A DNA stretch of 64,000 bases from Pseudomonas sp. ANT_H4 (GTDB lineage: Bacteria; Pseudomonadota; Gammaproteobacteria; Pseudomonadales; Pseudomonadaceae). The notes beneath the pieces are model-generated. The model had not been told where the DNA came from. It did no database searches and saw only the letters and a program-made list of their open reading frames with translations. The position numbers and the translations under genes are program-made. Within the stretch, counting starts at the first letter, position 1. Every line of letters starts with the position of its first letter. Positions 27,404 to 35,240 of the stretch are shown here, piece by piece. The stretch is from assembly GCF_008369295.1 (NCBI RefSeq), contig NZ_VOBG01000004.1, positions 186,001 to 250,000 on the forward strand, given 5' to 3'.

Positions 27404-28544
27404 TCGAAGCGGGTGGCGTCAGTGCCTGGTGCTGATAGTGCTGTTGGGCGCAATGCTGGCGCAGTTGGCCCAGGCAGCCGCACCCGTGCTGGGGATCAAC
27501 GCGATGTGGGGCAGTGGTGACCCGGAGCAACTGCGCGAGCGCTTCAAGAAAGCCAAAAGCCTGGGCGTCACCCACGTGCGGATCGACTGGGAGTGGCGCC
27601 TGGCAGAGCCGCAGCGCGGCACGTATCAGTGGGACAAGCTCGACAACCTGGTACGGGTAGCTTCCGAGGAAGGCATTGAGTTATTGCCCATCGTTCACTA
27701 CGCCCCGACCTGGGCTCTGGTTGACAAGACCAAGGCTGGGGATGTTTTCGAGTTGGCGCCGAGCGAGGACGCCTACCAGGACTTCGGTCGTTTCGTCAGT
27801 GCCTGCATCGAACGTTATGGCCCTGGTGGCAACGCCCCACAAGGGTTGAAGCCCATCGGCTATTGGCAGATATGGAACGAGCCCAACGTCAAACAGTTCT
27901 GGGGGCCGGAGCCTGACGCCGATGCGTTTGTAGCGATGATGCAGGTGGTCAATAAGGAAACCGAACGGCTGCGAGATCGGGTCAAGATTGTCCATGCCGG
28001 TATCTCGCGAGCCGACATCGAGTACCTGTGGGAGCTCTGGGATAACGACAAGGATTACGGCAGAACCTTCGACATCCTTGCCGTGCATCCGTATGTCTTC
28101 GACATGAAGGAAGGTGTTCGCGAGCCGGATGCCATGGACAAGGACGAGTCGAAACCTGCGGCCATGGGCTTTATCGGCAGCACCGACGATCCGGCCTTTC
28201 TCGGCAAGGTATTCAACCTGCAGTTGTTCATGAATCTCAAGGGCGCAAAGGACAAGCCGATCTGGATCACCGAAGAAGGCTACGTAGTAGCCGATCATAA
28301 ACTCGGCGTCACTGAAGCCGAGCAGGCCAGGCGGATGGTCGCGACCCTGGATTACATCAACCAGCACCTCACTCAAGTACCCTTCGGCGAGGGCAATCAA
28401 GCGTTGCCGGCTAATGTTCAGCGGGTGTACTGGTTCTCCCTGGAAGACTACCCGTCACCCGATGGGCTGGGCAATTTCGGACTGTTCCGTGCCGACGGCA
28501 GCGAACGTCCTGCCGCTGAAATCTTTCGTCATTTGAAACAATAA
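27390..28544 (+). CDS. Secreted glycoside hydrolase, PslG-like (GH39-type)
   Basis: A 384-residue exported glycosidase with a signal peptide ending near AQAAA (residue 31). The TIM barrel shows THVRIDWEW, the acid/base motif WNEPN (E164) and the nucleophile region WITEEGY (E295/E296). This spacing is like that of PslG of the P. aeruginosa Psl locus. It overlaps the Wza-like gene by 14 bases, so it belongs to the same operon. It likely trims or releases the polymer in the periplasm. Family assignment to GH39 is by motif memory only. Confidence 0.82.
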   Translation: MAPSDRSGWRQCLVLIVLLGAMLAQLAQAAAPVLGINAMWGSGDPEQLRERFKKAKSLGVTHVRIDWEWRLAEPQRGTYQWDKLDNLVRVASEEGIELLPIVHYAPTWALVDKTKAGDVFELAPSEDAYQDFGRFVSACIERYGPGGNAPQGLKPIGYWQIWNEPNVKQFWGPEPDADAFVAMMQVVNKETERLRDRVKIVHAGISRADIEYLWELWDNDKDYGRTFDILAVHPYVFDMKEGVREPDAMDKDESKPAAMGFIGSTDDPAFLGKVFNLQLFMNLKGAKDKPIWITEEGYVVADHKLGVTEAEQARRMVATLDYINQHLTQVPFGEGNQALPANVQRVYWFSLEDYPSPDGLGNFGLFRADGSERPAAEIFRHLKQ

Positions 28545-28556
28545 GAGGCTGTGGCC

Positions 28557-30074
28557 ATGACCATACGGGACGTGCTCAATATTCTGTTCAAACGGCGTTA
28601 TGTAGTGCTCGGGTTTTTCCTGGCAGCACTGGTCGGCGGCTTTGCCGGGCTGAAACTGTTTCCGGCGACTTATGAGTCGACCGCGCGTCTGCTGGTACGC
28701 ATTGGTCAGGAAGATCTCTATGTGCCGACACTGAGCAGCACCCAGTTCCGCGCCCCGATGATGTCTGTGGTGCGTGAGGAGCAACTTCACTCCGAATCGG
28801 GCATCCTCACCAGCGAGAACCTCTCCGCACAGGTTGTCGATGAGGTCACGCCGCAAAAACTGTTCCCCGGCATTGATGTCGAGCATCCCTGGTATACGCC
28901 CAAGGGTGTGGTCCAGGGCCTGACCCAGATGTACAGCGCGATTGAAGGCTACTTCTTTCCACAGTCGGCCGACCGCAGCCTGCGTAGCCGGGCAGTGAGC
29001 CGGATGCAGAACGATCTCTCGGCGGAGCCGGTGAAAAGCTCCAATATCATCGAGGTGAGCTTGCGTAACAAGTCAGCAGAGGCGGCTGCGCTTGGGGTCA
29101 ACACCTTGGTCAAACGCTATCTGGTGGAGCGAGTTCGCATCTACCAGCGTGAGAAAACCAGCTTTATTTCCAGCCAGCTGGATGAACTGGAGTCGCAGAT
29201 CAAGACGACCGAGCGTGGCCTGGGCAGCTTGCGCAGCGAAAGGCAGGTGGTCGATGTCGATTTGCAGCGCAACATGCAAATAGACAAACTCAAGGATGCA
29301 CGCAAGAACATCGATACCACCCAAGTGATGATCGACCAGACCGAGCGCCAGAACGAGGTGCTGCGCCAGCAATTGAACAATGTACCGCGCACCACCGAAC
29401 TCACTGGGGCGCAGAGCTCGAACAGTTTTGCCCTGAGCGAGTTGAGCAAGCAACTCACCGACCTCAAGCGCACGGAAGCCGAAACCATTTCCCGGCTCTC
29501 GGCAAACGATCCAAAAATTGTCCCGCTGCGTCAGGAAATTGCCGTGGTCGAGCAGCAAATCAGTTCGCAGAAGGGGCAGCGCTATGCCTCTTCCGAGCGC
29601 GGCATCAACCCTCTCAACGCTCGGTTACGCGATGACCTGATGCGCAATGAGTCCGCTCTGGCCGGTTACCGTCAGGCCCTGGCGACCCTGACCCAGCAGG
29701 AGAAACTGGATATCGAGCGGCTCAACGAACTCAATGGGATCGAAGCGCAATTCAAAGAGATGGAGCAGAAGCTTGGTGTGTTGCGCGACAGTCGCAAGTT
29801 GTACCTGGAACGGTTTGAGGAGACCCGCTTTCTCAGTCAACAAGCCGAAGCCCAGATCGGTAACGTTTCGGTGGTCAATTGGGCCTCGGTGAACAATCGC
29901 CCGGTCAGCCCCAAGCTCTGGCTGGTACTGGTCGGAGTGCTATTGGGTGGTCTGCTCGGTGGCATTGGCCTGGCTTTCGTTTTCGAAATCTTGGATGACA
30001 GCCTGAAATCCGAGTCCGATGTGCAGCGATATCTCGGCTTGACGGTGATCGCCAAGGTGCCGCAACTAGGTTGA
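28557..30074 (+). CDS. Wzz/GumC-type chain length determinant protein
   Basis: A 505-residue inner membrane protein. It has a first helix after residue 15 (VVLGFFLAALVGGFAGL), a Wzz domain, a long periplasmic coiled coil (about residues 190-420, heavy in Glu/Gln/Arg and heptads), and a second helix near LWLVLVGVLLGGLLGGIG. The cytoplasmic tail is short (DDSLKSESDVQRYLGLTVIAKVPQLG) and no kinase domain follows, so the kinase-like partner is the separate protein at 25955. AGAGG lies 8 bases before ATG 28557; an in-frame GTG at 28551 is less likely. It is the last gene of the operon. Confidence 0.88.
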   Translation: MTIRDVLNILFKRRYVVLGFFLAALVGGFAGLKLFPATYESTARLLVRIGQEDLYVPTLSSTQFRAPMMSVVREEQLHSESGILTSENLSAQVVDEVTPQKLFPGIDVEHPWYTPKGVVQGLTQMYSAIEGYFFPQSADRSLRSRAVSRMQNDLSAEPVKSSNIIEVSLRNKSAEAAALGVNTLVKRYLVERVRIYQREKTSFISSQLDELESQIKTTERGLGSLRSERQVVDVDLQRNMQIDKLKDARKNIDTTQVMIDQTERQNEVLRQQLNNVPRTTELTGAQSSNSFALSELSKQLTDLKRTEAETISRLSANDPKIVPLRQEIAVVEQQISSQKGQRYASSERGINPLNARLRDDLMRNESALAGYRQALATLTQQEKLDIERLNELNGIEAQFKEMEQKLGVLRDSRKLYLERFEETRFLSQQAEAQIGNVSVVNWASVNNRPVSPKLWLVLVGVLLGGLLGGIGLAFVFEILDDSLKSESDVQRYLGLTVIAKVPQLG

Positions 30075-30090
30075 CACGGTTGTGCACGAA

Positions 30091-30124
30091 CGCCCCGTTG
30101 TCCCTCGGGTCACGGGGCGTTTTG
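30091..30124 (+). terminator. Rho-independent terminator of the exopolysaccharide operon
   Basis: Stem CGCCCCGT / ACGGGGCG followed by TTTTG, 16 bases after the Wzz stop. Confidence 0.85.
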
Positions 30125-30173
30125 CCCGCTAGGTGTTGATGACGCCGAGGACCGTTAACGGCTTCGCTCACAA

Positions 30174-30216
30174 AAAAATGCTCCCACTCCTAGCTTCGAT
30201 GCGGGGGCATTTTTTA
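30174..30216. terminator. Bidirectional terminator between convergent genes
   Basis: AAAAAATGCTCCC pairs with GGGGGCATTTTTT (one wobble) around a 17-base loop. It lies between the plus-strand exopolysaccharide operon and the minus-strand gene at 30337 and has a T run on both strands. Confidence 0.75.
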
Positions 30217-30336
30217 TATAAGTGGCGTTATTCGCATTCAGCGTTCTATCTATCTTCAACTGGCGAAATCGACCAAAAACTGACTCGCAAATTCATCTAC
30301 GGGGGCGTTGTAAACTCCAGCACAGTACGCCAGCAG

Positions 30337-31041
30337 TCATGAAATATACGCGTCCCACTTCACACCGCGCATCACTAAGCGACCAGTCACCTTTGACAAC
30401 AGCGCAAGCAGACGTGCAAGGCCAATGGCGGCATCATCAAACCGAAGGTAAGAACTGTTACCTTCCTTGTTAAATAACATTCCTTCGTTCTTGATAAATA
30501 TCCCTTTTGTGAGATCTAAGTACACGTCTGGTTGGCAGGCCTCTGGAAGCTCTATAAGTTTGCGCTCGATGCTCTCCAGTGCAGAACCTCCGTATGTGAG
30601 AACAACGCTCAATATCCTAGCGTGCGGCCAATCTAGATCGCCAAGCTGAACCCCCTCAAGCGTAGTAGGGATTAGCGTTTTTACGCTCTCAATATTGAGA
30701 GCTACAGCCTCAAGAACAGATGGTGTTATTTCTGTTTTGATTTCGAAGGTTGCTACAGTTCCCTCCTGGAAAATCAAGTCGTGGCCGCTAGCGAACGGAA
30801 GTCGAGGCATGGACTTCAACATTAATACGATATCTTGCTGTTTCGAACGTCGACCATTCGAGTCGATAATTACTCCACTTACAACGCTGGTCACTTCAGG
30901 AAGATGTGCAACAAGAAAGTCCTGAATGAGTCGCTCTCGCGCCGATCCCGCAGTGGCAGAATGTCCCAGTACCTTGGTCATTTCGTATTGAGCATTTAAC
31001 CCTTTAACAGCCCCTTGACAGTACTCAATTAGCGGTTTCAT
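30337..31041 (-). CDS. DUF6602-type protein, PD-(D/E)XK nuclease-like
   Basis: A 234-residue cytoplasmic protein. The conserved core resembles a restriction-endonuclease-like fold: E36 in SARERLIQDFL, D70 in QQDIVLM after a GVIIDSNG turn, and E100-x-K102 in ATFEIKTEI. The E...D...ExK pattern is the catalytic set of PD-(D/E)XK nucleases; the assignment to the DUF6602 family is from memory. Base composition is visibly more AT-rich than neighbouring genes. It sits next to the 3' end of tRNA-Ser and has no operon partner, so it is probably acquired. A role in defence is plausible but unproven. Confidence 0.65.
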   Translation of the reverse strand: MKPLIEYCQGAVKGLNAQYEMTKVLGHSATAGSARERLIQDFLVAHLPEVTSVVSGVIIDSNGRRSKQQDIVLMLKSMPRLPFASGHDLIFQEGTVATFEIKTEITPSVLEAVALNIESVKTLIPTTLEGVQLGDLDWPHARILSVVLTYGGSALESIERKLIELPEACQPDVYLDLTKGIFIKNEGMLFNKEGNSSYLRFDDAAIGLARLLALLSKVTGRLVMRGVKWDAYIS

Positions 31042-31252
31042 TAAGGTGCTCTTTTCTTGGAAATGAATATTGTGACTCTCTAGGAATCGGTGAGCGGCTG
31101 CAAATGGCCAGAGGTAGCCACACTTTATCCAAGTCTCGACGGTCGGGTGAAATGGCCCTTACACGCTCAGTCACAGGTCCCTCTTTACGCCCCAGAATGG
31201 AGCACCAGTCCCATGGTGCTCCCATGGGGCAATTTTCTGGATGCCAAAAACC

Positions 31253-31291
31253 ACAAATCCCCGACTTTCTCTAGGAAAATCAGGGGTTTGT
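31253..31291 (-). terminator. Terminator of tRNA-Ser
   Basis: On the minus strand ACAAACCCCTGA pairs imperfectly with TCGGGGATTTGT around a CTAG centre, starting 12 bases after the tRNA 3' end and followed by GGTTTTTGG. Confidence 0.7.
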
Positions 31292-31303
31292 GTTTACTTA
31301 ATG

Positions 31304-31393
31304 TGGCGGTGAAGGAGAGATTCGAACTCTCGATACAATTTCTTGTATACACACTTTCCAGGCGTGCTCCTTAAGCCACTCGGACACTTCACC
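31304..31393 (-). tRNA. tRNA-Ser(GGA)
   Basis: A 90-base tRNA with encoded CCA. The acceptor stem GGTGAAG / CTTCACC is perfect, the anticodon loop reads CTGGAAA (anticodon GGA, serine), there is a long class II variable arm (ATACAAGAAATTGTAT), and the T loop reads TTCGAAT. A matching promoter is at 31432-31460 and a terminator at 31253-31291. Confidence 0.96.
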
Positions 31394-31431
31394 GTATCTC
31401 GTCAAACTCATTCAGTCTGTCGAGGCGCGCT

Positions 31432-31460
31432 AATGTAGTCGAAAGCTTTTCTGATGGCAA
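31432..31460 (-). promoter_or_regulatory. Sigma-70 promoter of tRNA-Ser
   Basis: Minus strand: -35 TTGCCA (31455-31460), 17-base spacer, -10 TACATT (31432-31437), then a GC-rich discriminator GCGCGCC, as is usual for stable RNA genes. The mature tRNA begins about 38 bases downstream of the -10. Confidence 0.7.
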
Positions 31461-31629
31461 AGGTTTTTTTCAGAATTTTCATGTGCTTAGACGGTTATAC
31501 CGTTCCAGACGTATTAGGCGCCGTACTCACCAAGACGATTGTGCCATTCTCAGGCACAGACAACGCTTGCCTAGAGTCGCTGCTGCGCCCTGCCTAAGGC
31601 TGCTCGCGGGCGGGTGCTGGGGGAAATTC

Positions 31630-31643
31630 TGACTGGCCAGTCA
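31630..31643. promoter_or_regulatory. Perfect palindrome TGACTGGCCAGTCA
   Basis: A 14-base perfect palindrome 85 bp upstream of the crotonase start. Sites of this shape are often operators of TetR-family repressors. No TetR gene is nearby, so the regulator is unknown. Confidence 0.4.
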
Positions 31644-31727
31644 GTCACGGCGCTTTACCAGGGCGAGCGCGGTGAGTAACGTCTGCTGCCTGCACTTCTA
31701 TTACATGTATTACAAAGGAATCGCGTC

Positions 31728-32417
31728 ATGAGTGAGTTGATTGCCTACCACCTCGAAGACGGTATCGCGACCCTGACCTTGAGCAACGGCAAGGTCAATG
31801 CCATTTCACCTGCGGTGGTCGGTGCCTTTAATGAAGCGCTGGATCAGGCCGAGAAAGATCGGGCAGTGGTGATCATCACGGGTCAGCCGGGGATTCTGTC
31901 GGGTGGTTACGATTTAAAAGTGATGACCGCCGGCCCCAAGGAGGCGGTCAGCCTGGTGACGTCGGGCTCGACCCTGGCCCGTCGCCTGTTGTCACACCCT
32001 TTCCCGGTGATTGTCGCTTGCCCTGGGCACGCGGTGGCCAAGGGCGCGTTTCTGTTGTTGTCGGCGGATTATCGGATTGGCGTGGAAGGGCCGTTCAGCA
32101 TTGGCCTGAATGAAGTGATGATCGGCATGACCATGCACCATGCCGGGATCGAGTTGGCGCGCGATCGCCTGCGCAAGTCGGCGTTTCATCGCTCGGTGAT
32201 CAATGCCGAGATGTTCAACCCGCAAGACGCTTTGAGTGCCGGCTTCCTCGACAAGGTGGTGGCACCCGAAGAACTGCAGGCAGCGGCGTTGGAAGCGGCG
32301 CGTCAGTTGAAGAAAATCAATATGAACGCCCACAAGCACACCAAGCTGAAAGTGCGTAAGGCGCTGCTCGAAGCGCTGGATAGCGCGATCATTCAAGATC
32401 AGGAGCACTTGGGTTAA
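31728..32417 (+). CDS. Crotonase / enoyl-CoA hydratase family protein
   Basis: A 229-residue crotonase-fold protein. It shows the oxyanion-hole pattern (GILSGGYDLK near residue 57 and CPGHAVAKGAFLLLSADYRIG near residue 97). The two glutamates of classical enoyl-CoA hydratases are not clearly present at their usual places, so hydratase activity is uncertain. It is preceded by GGAATCGCGTC and followed by a strong terminator, so it is monocistronic. Confidence 0.83.
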   Translation: MSELIAYHLEDGIATLTLSNGKVNAISPAVVGAFNEALDQAEKDRAVVIITGQPGILSGGYDLKVMTAGPKEAVSLVTSGSTLARRLLSHPFPVIVACPGHAVAKGAFLLLSADYRIGVEGPFSIGLNEVMIGMTMHHAGIELARDRLRKSAFHRSVINAEMFNPQDALSAGFLDKVVAPEELQAAALEAARQLKKINMNAHKHTKLKVRKALLEALDSAIIQDQEHLG

Positions 32418-32440
32418 GTCGACAACCCATGCATTACTAG

Positions 32441-32466
32441 AAGCCCGACCTTGAGTCGGGCTTTTT
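32441..32466 (+). terminator. Terminator after crotonase gene
   Basis: AAGCCCGAC CTTGA GTCGGGCTT stem-loop followed by TTT, 24 bases after the stop codon. Confidence 0.9.
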
Positions 32467-32633
32467 CTTGCACTCAACTCTGAAAAGAGCCACAACCGCT
32501 CTAAACAGTGTCTGTCACCGAATGTTGAAACATGCGCTTAAACATCGCCCATCTCCTACCTCTACAGGGGTAATTGCCGAATACAGTGCACGTCCGTACA
32601 CTGCGCCACCTTTTGTCCCAATGGGCCGTATCG

Positions 32634-33356
32634 ATGCTTTACTCTGTACGCATGTTATTGATGAGCCTGCATTTTATCGTCGCTGGCGTGCTGGGCGTGC
32701 TGCTGGGGATTTGCCGGCCATTCAACCCGGACAATAGCCGTCTTTGTGCACGCCTTTATGCGTTGCCTGCGATGTGGATTTTGCGCTTGCGGGTCAAGGC
32801 CCAGGTTGACTCGCTGCGGGACAAACCCAACAGCTGCGTGATCATCGCCAACCATCAGTCCAACTATGATTTGTTCGTATTCGGTAACGTGGTGCCCTAC
32901 CGTACCGTGTGTATCGGCAAGAAGAGCTTGAAATGGGTGCCGCTGTTCGGGCAGTTGTTCTGGCTGGCGGGCAATGTGTTGATTGATCGGAGCAATGCCC
33001 TCAAGGCGCGGCGTTCAATGCTCACCACCACCCATACGTTGCAGCACGAAGACACCTCGATATGGGTGTTCCCGGAAGGTACGCGCAACCTCGGCGAAAC
33101 CCTGCTGGCGTTCAAGAAAGGTGCGTTCCAAATGGCGATTGCCGCTGGCGTGCCCATTGTGCCGGTGTGCGTCAGTACCTATGTGAAGCAGATGAAGCTC
33201 AATCGCTGGAACAGTGGTGATGTGTTGATTCGTTCATTGCCGCCCATTCCTACGGCCGGATTGACGATAGATGACATGTCCCGACTGATGGAGGAATGTC
33301 GGGCGCAGATGGTGGTGTGTATTGCAGCAATGGATCAACAGCTGCAAACAACCTGA
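32634..33356 (+). CDS. plsC: 1-acyl-sn-glycerol-3-phosphate acyltransferase
   Basis: A 240-residue membrane-bound acyltransferase that makes phosphatidic acid from lysophosphatidic acid. The catalytic HX4D motif is in ANHQSNYDLF, and the glycerol-phosphate-binding block is FPEGTRN. An N-terminal hydrophobic helix (MLLMSLHFIVAGVLGVLLGI) anchors it. ATG at 32634 is chosen because it starts this helix; the upstream in-frame extension to 32574 is polar. Pseudomonads often have several PlsC paralogues. Confidence 0.88.
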   Translation: MLYSVRMLLMSLHFIVAGVLGVLLGICRPFNPDNSRLCARLYALPAMWILRLRVKAQVDSLRDKPNSCVIIANHQSNYDLFVFGNVVPYRTVCIGKKSLKWVPLFGQLFWLAGNVLIDRSNALKARRSMLTTTHTLQHEDTSIWVFPEGTRNLGETLLAFKKGAFQMAIAAGVPIVPVCVSTYVKQMKLNRWNSGDVLIRSLPPIPTAGLTIDDMSRLMEECRAQMVVCIAAMDQQLQTT

Positions 33357-33421
33357 CTCCGCTGGCGCCCTGTTCAAGCTAAGCTGCCCGCAGCCATCCA
33401 AATAAAGAAGCGATCAGCACT

Positions 33422-34393
33422 ATGGGTAGAGTTGTTGCCGCCGCCGTCTACAGCGCCGGGAAGAAAGTCACTAACATCACCCTCGACGAAGGTGCTGCCT
33501 GGGCCGCCAAGCCTGACCATTTTGTCTGGATTGGCCTCGAAGAGCCCAACGCCCAGGAGTTGGCCAATCTGCAACGCCAGTTCAACCTGCATGAACTGGC
33601 CATCGAAGATGCCCTGGAAAAACACAGCCGGCCCAAGCTGGAAACCTTCGGCGATGCGCTGTTTATCGTGACCTACTCGCCGGTTCGCCATGAAGGCAAG
33701 CTGGAGTTTATCGAAACCCATATCTTTGCCGGCAACGGATACATCATCACTGCCCGCAATGGCCACTCGGCGTCCTACGGTTACGTGCGCCAACGCTGTG
33801 AGGCGCGTCCATTGCTGCTGGAACACGGGGAAGACTTCGTACTCTACGCGATACTGGATTTTGTCACCGAGAACTACCAGCCAGTCAGCGAAGCGATTCA
33901 TGCCGAAATCGATGAGCTGGAGCGCAACGTGCTATGCAACTCCCTGAGTGAACGGGATGTCCAGCATCTCCACGGGCTGCGCCGCGATGTGCTGCGACTA
34001 CGCCGCTATGTGGCGCCGATGGTGGAGATCAGTGAGGAACTGCAGAGGCTGAGCTTTCCGTTTATCGACAAGAATATGCGCCCGTATTTTCGCGATGTGC
34101 AGATTCACGTCACGCGGCAGATGGAAGACCTGGCGACCCTGCGGGATATCGCCAGCCAGACCATTGAGATCGGGGTGTTGCTGGAAGCGTCTCGACAGAG
34201 CGTGGTGCAGCGCAAGTTTGCCGCCTGGGCGGCGATCCTGGCGTTCCCCACGGCGGTGGCCGGAATCTATGGGATGAACTTCCAGAACATGCCAGAGCTG
34301 CAATGGCACTACGGTTATTTTGGCGTATTAGGGTTTATCGCGGCGGGCTGCATCGGGTTGTGGGTAAGTTTCAAGCGTTCGGGGTGGTTGTAA
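33422..34393 (+). CDS. CorA-family magnesium/divalent cation transporter
   Basis: A 323-residue pentameric channel type. A large N-terminal cytoplasmic domain is followed by two C-terminal helices (AWAAILAFPTAVAGI and the last 25 residues). The signature YGMNF is followed by MPEL in the loop between them, where CorA proteins carry the selectivity motif. It starts 65 bp after plsC, possibly in the same transcript. Confidence 0.92.
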   Translation: MGRVVAAAVYSAGKKVTNITLDEGAAWAAKPDHFVWIGLEEPNAQELANLQRQFNLHELAIEDALEKHSRPKLETFGDALFIVTYSPVRHEGKLEFIETHIFAGNGYIITARNGHSASYGYVRQRCEARPLLLEHGEDFVLYAILDFVTENYQPVSEAIHAEIDELERNVLCNSLSERDVQHLHGLRRDVLRLRRYVAPMVEISEELQRLSFPFIDKNMRPYFRDVQIHVTRQMEDLATLRDIASQTIEIGVLLEASRQSVVQRKFAAWAAILAFPTAVAGIYGMNFQNMPELQWHYGYFGVLGFIAAGCIGLWVSFKRSGWL

Positions 34394-34414
34394 GTCACCC
34401 CGCAGGCTTATTGA

Positions 34415-35137
34415 TCAGGCAACCTGCGGTTTGTGCGCAACAAACCGCATCATCCACTCCGCCACGGTCACGCCGTGGTGGTCATGCTCCAGGCTGGCCA
34501 TACCTTTCTGATAGACCTGTTCGCCCAGGTGTAGCTGGCGGATATCCAACAGTGCCCGCGAGTAGTCGTGGATAAACTCAGGATGACCCTGGAAGCACAA
34601 CACCTGGTCATTGATGTGATAGGCGGCAAACGGACAGAAATCACTGGACGCGATGACCGTGGCGTTTTCCGGTAGCGCCGTGACCTGATCCTGGTGGCTG
34701 ATCAACAGTGTCAGTTCTTCCACCACCGGACTCATCCACGGAGCCTTGGCAGCCAGTTTGTAGTTGTGAATACCCACGCCCCAGCCCTGGGTCGCCCGCT
34801 CGCTCTTGCCGCCCAGCAGCAGCGCCAGCAGTTGATGCCCGAAGCAGATACCTAGCAATTTGTCGCCACGTTCATAGCGCTTCAGCAGGTACGTCCTGAG
34901 GGTTTCGATCCACGGGTCAGTGGCAAAAGAGTCGGCCTTGCTGCCCGTCACCAGGTACGCATCGAATACCCGATCATCGGCCGGATAATCGCCCTGCATC
35001 ACGTTGTAGACGGTGAACTCAGCAGCAATCGGCTGCTGGGAGAACAGGCGCTGGAACATCTGCCCGTAACCTTGATATTGATCGACCAGTTCCGGACGCA
35101 GGATATCGGTTTCCAGAATGCAGACGCGTAGTGACAT
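34415..35137 (-). CDS. Class I glutamine amidotransferase-like protein
   Basis: A 240-residue protein with a stand-alone class I amidotransferase domain. The nucleophile elbow GICFGHQLL contains the catalytic cysteine near residue 98, and the histidine-glutamate end of the triad is seen in CFQGHPEF. Such proteins include PuuD-like gamma-glutamyl hydrolases and GMP synthase-like amidotransferases; this one looks nearest to the GMP synthase glutaminase-like group of unknown substrate. It is convergent with corA, 21 bp away. Confidence 0.85.
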   Translation of the reverse strand: MSLRVCILETDILRPELVDQYQGYGQMFQRLFSQQPIAAEFTVYNVMQGDYPADDRVFDAYLVTGSKADSFATDPWIETLRTYLLKRYERGDKLLGICFGHQLLALLLGGKSERATQGWGVGIHNYKLAAKAPWMSPVVEELTLLISHQDQVTALPENATVIASSDFCPFAAYHINDQVLCFQGHPEFIHDYSRALLDIRQLHLGEQVYQKGMASLEHDHHGVTVAEWMMRFVAHKPQVA

Positions 35138-35240
35138 AAAAAATACCTGACACGGTGATGGGAATAATGCACACGCAAGAAGCCTGCCTTGAAATACCCC
35201 AGCAAGGCAAGCCCTAGCCTATGTCTTTACCTCGCTGCAG

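Larger units (their letters stand above)
31394..31727. other. Intergenic region between tRNA-Ser and the crotonase gene
   Basis: This 334-base divergent region holds the tRNA promoter (31432-31460) and a perfect palindrome (31630-31643). No coding sequence is supported. Confidence 0.6.

Noticed and set aside
30125..31303. Possible att direct repeat of the tRNA-Ser 3' end marking an island
   Set aside because: The 20 bases of the tRNA 3' end were looked for by eye on the nuclease-gene side and no second copy was found, so no island border can be claimed.
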